Assembly: GCF_029624125.1 (NCBI RefSeq)
Contig: NZ_JARSBN010000005.1
Location: 124,001-188,000, forward strand
Direction of reading: 5' to 3'
Source: Winogradskyella marincola
GTDB lineage: Bacteria; Bacteroidota; Bacteroidia; Flavobacteriales; Flavobacteriaceae
Length of the DNA stretch: 64,000 bases
The stretch's first letter is position 1; the number at the start of each line of letters is the position of its first letter. The notes beneath the pieces are model-generated. The model was not told the DNA's origin. It saw nothing but the letters and a program-made list of their open reading frames with translations, and ran no database searches. Shown one piece after another: positions 58,687 through 64,000 of the stretch. Made by a program: the position numbers and the translations under genes.

Positions 58687-61146
58687 TTGAAACCAAATCT
58701 ATCCCTTAATAAAAATCTATTAGCTTTAGCTATATCATGTTTTAGTATCTTTTGTTATAGCCAAGAACCCAACGACTGTGTTAATGCAATAACCGTATGT
58801 GGCAATTCAAGTTTTGTTTTTGATGTTAATGGTATTGGTGTACAAGAAGTAGAAGGAAGAAACAATTGTAGCAGTAGAGAAAACAACAGTATTTGGTTTC
58901 AAATAACCATTGCAGAATCTGGTACTTTAGCATTTACACTAACACCTGGAAGCACCTCTATTTCTGAGGATTACGATTTTTTTCTTTTTGGCCCAAATGC
59001 AACATGTGATAACCTTGGGCAGACCATAAGGTGTTCTACAACAAACCCACAAGCAGCAAATCAAGGCAATAATCTCACAGGTATGAGTGCCAATGATCCA
59101 GACCCTAACGAAGGTCCTGGTGAAGATGGCGACAGCTTTGTAAGCAGCTTAGATGTTATTGCTGGACAAACATTTTTCTTAGTCATTGACAGACCTGTTG
59201 GTAACAGCCCTTTTTCATTAGAATGGACTGGTACAGCTACATTTCCAGATAGTCCTTCTAACCCACTACTAACAAACCAAAACACTACAAGTTTACCTCC
59301 ATTAGAACTATGTGATAATGTTGCTCCTTTTGATGATTTAATAACTGAAATTGACCTTACCAGTCTTAGACAAGATATTATTAATGGTGAAGGTGATGTA
59401 GCTGTAAGTTTTCATAATACTGAAAATGATGCTAATGTTAGCATAAATGCTCTTGGTGATATTTTCACCAGTTTTTTCAGTACTCAAACTGTTTTTATAC
59501 GAATAGAAAACTCAACAACAGGGTGTTTTATCGTTAACACAATGACCGTTAATATCAATTCTTTTTCAAATTTTAATCCACCAACCACCTATGAGGTATG
59601 TGATGATGACACAGATGGTGATGACCAAAATGGACAAGCTACTTTTGATTTTGATGTAAAAACTCAAGAAATCACTAATGGCATTTTGGGTGGAAACTTT
59701 AATATAAGCTATCATTTGTCTCAAGCAGATGCAGAAACTGATACTTCTGCCTTACCAACCATTTACACAAACACTTCAGCAACGCCAACTGAAATTTTTG
59801 TAAGGATTGAAGATTTAGTTGATGGTTGTGTTGGTTTCACTTCATTTGACATTGTGGTAGCTGCCAAGCCAATTGCAAATGATGTATCACTAATTCAATG
59901 TGATGAAGACGGCATCCCAGAAGGCTTTACTACCTTCAATCTTAATGAAATATCAAGTGATGTTACCAACGGAGATTCTAATGCAGATGTTTCTTATTTT
60001 TTATCTCAAACAGATGCAGATAATAATGAAAATGAAATTAATGCCAGCGCTTTTGATAACTTCTTTAATCCACAAATTGTGTACACTAGAGTTACCAACA
60101 CCTCAACTGGTTGTGTAAATTTTAGTGAAGTTTCTTTAGAAGTGAGTACCACATCTTCCAACAATGCCAGTATTGCTGTATGCGATGACGACGGTAATGA
60201 AGATGGCTTTGCTGTTTTTAACCTTAATGATACCAATGCCATTGTGCTTGCTGGCGCACCTGCTGGTTTAGATCTTCAATATTTTGAAACGTATGAAGAT
60301 GCCTTAGTTGAAACCAATCCGCTTGGTACCAATTTCACCAATACTATTCCATACAATCAAACAATTTATGCTCGTGTTGAAAACTCTAATGCTTGCTATG
60401 GGATAAGTGAAGTTGAGCTTACAGTTTACGAACTTCCAAATATTGAAACCGAGTTTGAAACCTTATACTGTCTCAATAGTTTTCCTGAGACCATAGTTTT
60501 AGATGCTGGTATCATTGACGACTCACCAAGCAACTATATTTTTGATTGGTCTACTGGTGAAAATACAGCAACAATTGAAGTTAGTGCTGCAGGCACATAT
60601 AATGTTAGAGTTAGCAATGTTAACGGCTGCTTTAAAGACAGAACGATTACAGTTTTACCTTCTAATATTGCTACTATTGATGCCATTGAAGTTATTGATG
60701 CTTCTAATAATAATTCGATTACAGTATTAGTTTCTGGTGAAGGTGATTACGAATATGCTCTGGATGATATTAATGGACCATACCAAGATTCTAACATATT
60801 TGAAGACGTATTACCTGGACTCTACACCATTTTTGTAAGAGATAAAAACGACTGTGGTATTGAAGATAAATTAGTTTCTGTAATTGGTTTTCCTAAATTC
60901 TTCACACCAAATGGAGATGGTACAAACGAATTTTGGCAAGTTAAAGGCATCAGTCGACAATTTCAGCCTAACACCAGTATCCTAATTTTTGACAGGTTCG
61001 GAAAACTATTGGCAGAACTAAACCCTCTTGGTGGCGGCTGGGACGGAACCTATAAAGGAAAGAAAATGCCAAGTAGTGATTATTGGTTTAAAGTAGAACT
61101 AGAAGATGGTAGAATCTTTACCAGTCATTTTAGTTTGGTGCGATAG
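58687..61146 (+). CDS. T9SS type B surface protein (second of tandem pair)
   Basis: The 819-residue protein starts at TTG 58687, 2 bases after the previous stop; signal peptide LLALAISCFSIFCYSQ. The N-terminal module (CVNAITVCGNSSFVFDVNG, NNSIWFQITIAESGTLAF, DYDFFLFGPNATC) differs from the first gene, but from about residue 393 to the end it matches the C-terminal 430 residues of that gene closely, through to a CHU_C domain (FFTPNGDGTNEFWQVKG). It looks like duplication with exchange of the N-terminal ligand-binding part. Confidence 0.93.
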   Translation: MKPNLSLNKNLLALAISCFSIFCYSQEPNDCVNAITVCGNSSFVFDVNGIGVQEVEGRNNCSSRENNSIWFQITIAESGTLAFTLTPGSTSISEDYDFFLFGPNATCDNLGQTIRCSTTNPQAANQGNNLTGMSANDPDPNEGPGEDGDSFVSSLDVIAGQTFFLVIDRPVGNSPFSLEWTGTATFPDSPSNPLLTNQNTTSLPPLELCDNVAPFDDLITEIDLTSLRQDIINGEGDVAVSFHNTENDANVSINALGDIFTSFFSTQTVFIRIENSTTGCFIVNTMTVNINSFSNFNPPTTYEVCDDDTDGDDQNGQATFDFDVKTQEITNGILGGNFNISYHLSQADAETDTSALPTIYTNTSATPTEIFVRIEDLVDGCVGFTSFDIVVAAKPIANDVSLIQCDEDGIPEGFTTFNLNEISSDVTNGDSNADVSYFLSQTDADNNENEINASAFDNFFNPQIVYTRVTNTSTGCVNFSEVSLEVSTTSSNNASIAVCDDDGNEDGFAVFNLNDTNAIVLAGAPAGLDLQYFETYEDALVETNPLGTNFTNTIPYNQTIYARVENSNACYGISEVELTVYELPNIETEFETLYCLNSFPETIVLDAGIIDDSPSNYIFDWSTGENTATIEVSAAGTYNVRVSNVNGCFKDRTITVLPSNIATIDAIEVIDASNNNSITVLVSGEGDYEYALDDINGPYQDSNIFEDVLPGLYTIFVRDKNDCGIEDKLVSVIGFPKFFTPNGDGTNEFWQVKGISRQFQPNTSILIFDRFGKLLAELNPLGGGWDGTYKGKKMPSSDYWFKVELEDGRIFTSHFSLVR

Positions 61147-61184
61147 ATTTTAATCGTAATTTAGACCTAACCAATCCAAACCAT

Positions 61185-63026
61185 TTGAAACAAGCTCATT
61201 ACATACTTTTTATATTTTTTTTGAGCCTCGTATTGCCTCTATCTGCTCAAGATATTTCTTTGTTTGAACAATTTAATGGCAGATACGATTATACAGCTAT
61301 TGGCAACACTTTAAATCAGGCTGAAAATAACATTGATCAGAGTTTTTGCTCACTTTTAGAATCCTCTAGTGCTAATCTTACATTAGATGCAGACAATCAA
61401 ATTGTAAAAGCTTATTTGTATTGGGCTGGTTCTGGATTTGGTGATACAGAAGTTACCCTAAACGGAATACAAATTTCTAGTGAAGAAACTTATAACGTAA
61501 CGTATACAGATACTGCCAGTGGACAGCTAAATTATTTTTCTTGCTATGCTGATATTACCAATTTAATACTTAGTGAAGGTAACGGTACATACACCTTTTC
61601 AGACATGGATATAAGTGCAGATTTAATGTCTAATCCTGGCTATTGTAGCAATAGAACAAATTTTGGAGGTTGGAGCATTTATGTCATTTATCAAAATGAA
61701 ACCCTTCCTTTAAATCAAGTTAATTTATACCAAGGTTTAGAAATTATAAACCGTAATGTCCAAGAAAAAGAAATTATTCTAGATAATATTGATGTCATTG
61801 ATAATGTAGGTGCCAAAATTGGCTTTCTGGCTTGGGAAGGTGATAATAATCTTAATTATGGAGAATCTTTATCCATTAATAACAACGTTATATCCAATCC
61901 TCCTCTAAATCTGGCAGACAATGCCTTTAATGGCACAAACACCTTTACAAATTCTACCACTTTCTACAATGCAGATTTAGACGTTTACGATTTAGAAAAC
62001 AACATTAATATTGGAGACACGTCTGTATCTATAAAGCTAACAACAGGTGGTATTAATGAAAATGGTGGATTTAGCGCAGACCTTATAATTCTAAACAACA
62101 TTATTACGGTACTTAATAGTCAATTACCAGATGCAACTATAGAGGTTAACGATTATACAGTAAATTGTGGAGATAATAGTATTGAATTATTTTATACCGT
62201 TAACAATTTTAATAGTACTGACGTTTTACCAGCAAATACACCTATTGCATTTTATTTAGACGGTCTGCTTGTAGGACAAAGCCAAACAACCAATAGCTTA
62301 AACATTGGAGAGTCAGAGACTAACTCTACCATCGTAACCATTCCTGAAGACTCTAACCAAAGTATAACTATAGTAGCTGCTGTAGATGATGATGGCTCTA
62401 TGTCTGGAGTTGTAACAGAAACCAACGAAGACAATAATATCAACTTTATAGATATAGAATTATTAGTAATACCAGATATTACAACTTTACCAGGACTTAT
62501 GGGTTGTAATGAAGGTTTTGAAACTTCAACCTATAATTTGTACAACGCTCTGGAAAGTATAGAATATGAAGAAGAAAACATTTCTTTTTACACGTCTCTT
62601 GAAGATTTAGAAACAGCATCAAATCCTATTCTGGTTCCATCTATTTATAACAACACTACCAATCCTGAAACTATTTATGCAAGGTTAGAAAGCCCTCCTT
62701 GCTATGAAGTATATCAATTTCAGCTTTCTGTAGAAAATTGCCCTCCGTATGTACCCAATGGTTTTTCACCAAACGATGACAATTATAACGATTGGTTTAA
62801 TATACAAGGTTTGTATGATGTTTTTACAGAGCACCAACTAAAAATATATAACCGTTATGGTGATGTTATTTTTGAAGGTAACAACGATAAACCTTGGTTT
62901 GGAAAAATAAACAGAGGGCTTAATAATCATGGGCAAACTGTACCAGTTGGCACATACTTTTACGTTTTACATCTTAATGACCCTAATTATCGACCAATGG
63001 TAGGTTGGGTGTACGTAAATTACTAA
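61185..63026 (+). CDS. T9SS type B surface protein with CARDB-like domain
   Basis: The 613-residue protein starts at TTG 61185 with a signal peptide (FIFFLSLVLPLSAQ). The N-terminal domain has YLYWAGSGFGDTEVTLNGIQ and GWSIYVIYQNETLPLNQVNL, a secreted beta-sandwich pattern; about 320-410 is CARDB-like (ITIVAAVDDDGSMSGVVTET); one CDD-type repeat follows; the end is a CHU_C domain (VPNGFSPNDDNYNDWFNIQG ... GTYFYVLHLNDPN). It is likely surface-exposed via T9SS and co-transcribed with the two type B genes upstream (38-base gap). Confidence 0.9.
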   Translation: MKQAHYILFIFFLSLVLPLSAQDISLFEQFNGRYDYTAIGNTLNQAENNIDQSFCSLLESSSANLTLDADNQIVKAYLYWAGSGFGDTEVTLNGIQISSEETYNVTYTDTASGQLNYFSCYADITNLILSEGNGTYTFSDMDISADLMSNPGYCSNRTNFGGWSIYVIYQNETLPLNQVNLYQGLEIINRNVQEKEIILDNIDVIDNVGAKIGFLAWEGDNNLNYGESLSINNNVISNPPLNLADNAFNGTNTFTNSTTFYNADLDVYDLENNINIGDTSVSIKLTTGGINENGGFSADLIILNNIITVLNSQLPDATIEVNDYTVNCGDNSIELFYTVNNFNSTDVLPANTPIAFYLDGLLVGQSQTTNSLNIGESETNSTIVTIPEDSNQSITIVAAVDDDGSMSGVVTETNEDNNINFIDIELLVIPDITTLPGLMGCNEGFETSTYNLYNALESIEYEEENISFYTSLEDLETASNPILVPSIYNNTTNPETIYARLESPPCYEVYQFQLSVENCPPYVPNGFSPNDDNYNDWFNIQGLYDVFTEHQLKIYNRYGDVIFEGNNDKPWFGKINRGLNNHGQTVPVGTYFYVLHLNDPNYRPMVGWVYVNY

Positions 63027-63448
63027 TTATGTTAAGATTTTAGTCCGTTTATCTTTTTCTTTTGTGCGTGTTGTAATTGAACTTTACCTTTAATATTGTG
63101 AAGCATTTATTATTCCATTTCAACATTGCTCACGTTTCCCTCTTAATATTTTATTATAGTAAGCTATGTTTTTCAACTTCGAAAAACAACAATATGAAGT
63201 TTCAGGTTAAGAAACATTATTTGTTGAGGCTGTAATGTTTTGAAATTTCAATTTGGGAAAAAGACCTCTTTTTTGAGGTCTTTTTTGTGCGATTAAGAAT
63301 ACAAAACCACCTTCAAATGTTAACATTTTATGTTTTTTATCGTATTTTTTTGCATTTCAACTTTAATGCTTTTACTTTTCACATCTAGAACGTACAAAAT
63401 TATCAGTCCCAAAATGATAAATACCAGTACAGTAAACTTAACCTACTT
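63027..63448. other. 422-base intergenic region with a terminator, no recognised gene
   Basis: After the type B gene the sequence is AT-rich and without a credible frame. A small hairpin GTTTTTC-AACTTC-GAAAAAC lies at 63168-63187 and a strong intrinsic terminator at 63258-63286, 230 bases after the stop codon. Either the operon has a long 3' UTR or a short RNA is encoded between. Confidence 0.5.
63258..63286 (+). terminator. Terminator downstream of the T9SS type B cluster
   Basis: AAAAAGACCTC (63258-63268) and GAGGTCTTTTT (63275-63285) are perfect 11-base arms around TTTTTT with a T-rich tail. Confidence 0.88.
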
Positions 63449-64000
63449 ATGAAATTTATTAATCGCTCCCTCCTACTAATCCTATGCTTTATTTACAGTT
63501 TTTCTTATGCACAGCAAATCACTGTAGATAATTCTGTTAGCCCTCAAAACTTAATAGAGAATAATCTTATTCAAGGTTGTGTAGAAGTATCAAATATTAA
63601 TTCTCCTTCTAATGGTAGTGTTGTTGGACTGGGTAGTTTTGGATATTTTGAAAGAGGTGCTTCAAATTTTCCTTTTGAAAACGGAATTGTTTTAAGTACC
63701 GGAAATGCTAATTCTGCAGGAAATTCTGAAAATACAGCAACGCTTAATGAAGGAAGTAGCAGTTGGGCTACTGATCCTGACTTAGAAACTGCTCTTGGCA
63801 TAACAGGCACACTAAATGCCACATCTTTAGAGTTTAATTTTATTTCAATATCAAATCAAATTCAATTTAATTACATATTAGCTTCAGAAGAATATTATGG
63901 TAATTTTCCATGCCAATATTCTGATGGGTTTGCATTTTTAATAAGAGAAGCTGGCACTAATGCACCTTATACTAATATTGCTTTGGTTCCTGGTACTGCA
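63449..64000 (+). CDS. Choice-of-anchor L-type secreted protein (partial, N-terminus)
   Basis: The frame runs from ATG 63449 to the window edge (184 codons) without a stop. It has a signal peptide (LLLILCFIYSFSYAQ) and continues with ASNFPFENGIVLSTGNANSA, NATSLEFNFISISNQIQFNY and ILASEEYYGNFPCQYSDGFA, the hallmark SEEY...SDGFAF pattern of choice-of-anchor L domains. Such proteins usually continue for hundreds of residues and end in a CHU_C or type A sorting domain, which would lie beyond this window. Confidence 0.88.
   Translation, partial: MKFINRSLLLILCFIYSFSYAQQITVDNSVSPQNLIENNLIQGCVEVSNINSPSNGSVVGLGSFGYFERGASNFPFENGIVLSTGNANSAGNSENTATLNEGSSSWATDPDLETALGITGTLNATSLEFNFISISNQIQFNYILASEEYYGNFPCQYSDGFAFLIREAGTNAPYTNIALVPGTA

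Overview
The window looks like chromosome from a marine or soil member of the Flavobacteriaceae (Bacteroidota). The evidence is low GC, weak Shine-Dalgarno sites, many promoters with the Bacteroidota -7 box TAnnTTTG, the gliding lipoprotein GldI, type 9 secretion (T9SS) sorting domains of type A and type B (CHU_C), DUF3810, DUF5606, DUF6503, a DUF368 pair and 2TM-domain proteins. No rRNA, tRNA, CRISPR array, transposase or integrase was found.

Layout. 1-5083: tail of a LETM1-like gene, a Fic protein with an operator-like inverted repeat in its promoter, and a minus-strand signalling operon (TPR protein, histidine kinase fused to a 2TM module, three stand-alone 2TM proteins, LytTR response regulator). 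5211-7803: an accessory block of three cassette-like units with mirror-image ends that resemble integron attC ends; it carries a ClpP/SppA-fold protease with a 65-residue partner and two lipoproteins. 7886-13061: ndk, then a DHH phosphoesterase-gldI-peptidyl-prolyl isomerase operon, and pepD. 13062-23709: DUF3810 metalloprotease-like protein, two amidohydrolase-family proteins, a 39-residue membrane peptide, a DUF6503 lipoprotein, a T9SS type A protein, a SpoU methyltransferase and an M48 protease. 23790-24365: a fourth cassette-like unit carrying a CHU_C-domain lipoprotein. 24513-42251: housekeeping genes (Rel/SpoT, Fur family, purA, OstA-like, aminotransferase, TPR, DUF368 pair, aroE, DUF349, mazG, DUF5606, def, ruvX, dapD), with a heptanucleotide repeat after aroE and two short terminator-bounded minus-strand units between ruvX and dapD. 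42323-49559: an eight-gene glycan or LPS-core cluster on alternating strands. 49704-55172: CCA-adding enzyme, GNAT, heme A synthase, pRiA4b-like protein and an ABC exporter. 55277-64000: three complete T9SS type B surface proteins and the start of a choice-of-anchor L protein.

How it fits together. Most genes are core envelope, surface and housekeeping functions of a gliding, T9SS-using flavobacterium. The least ordinary parts are (i) the cassette-like units at two loci, whose own 5' and 3' ends are complementary and differ from unit to unit, (ii) the multi-2TM/LytTR operon, (iii) dispersed hairpins, one pair showing a compensatory base-pair change, and (iv) the twin terminator units upstream of ruvX. 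All functional calls rest on reading the sequence and on family knowledge; no database search was run.
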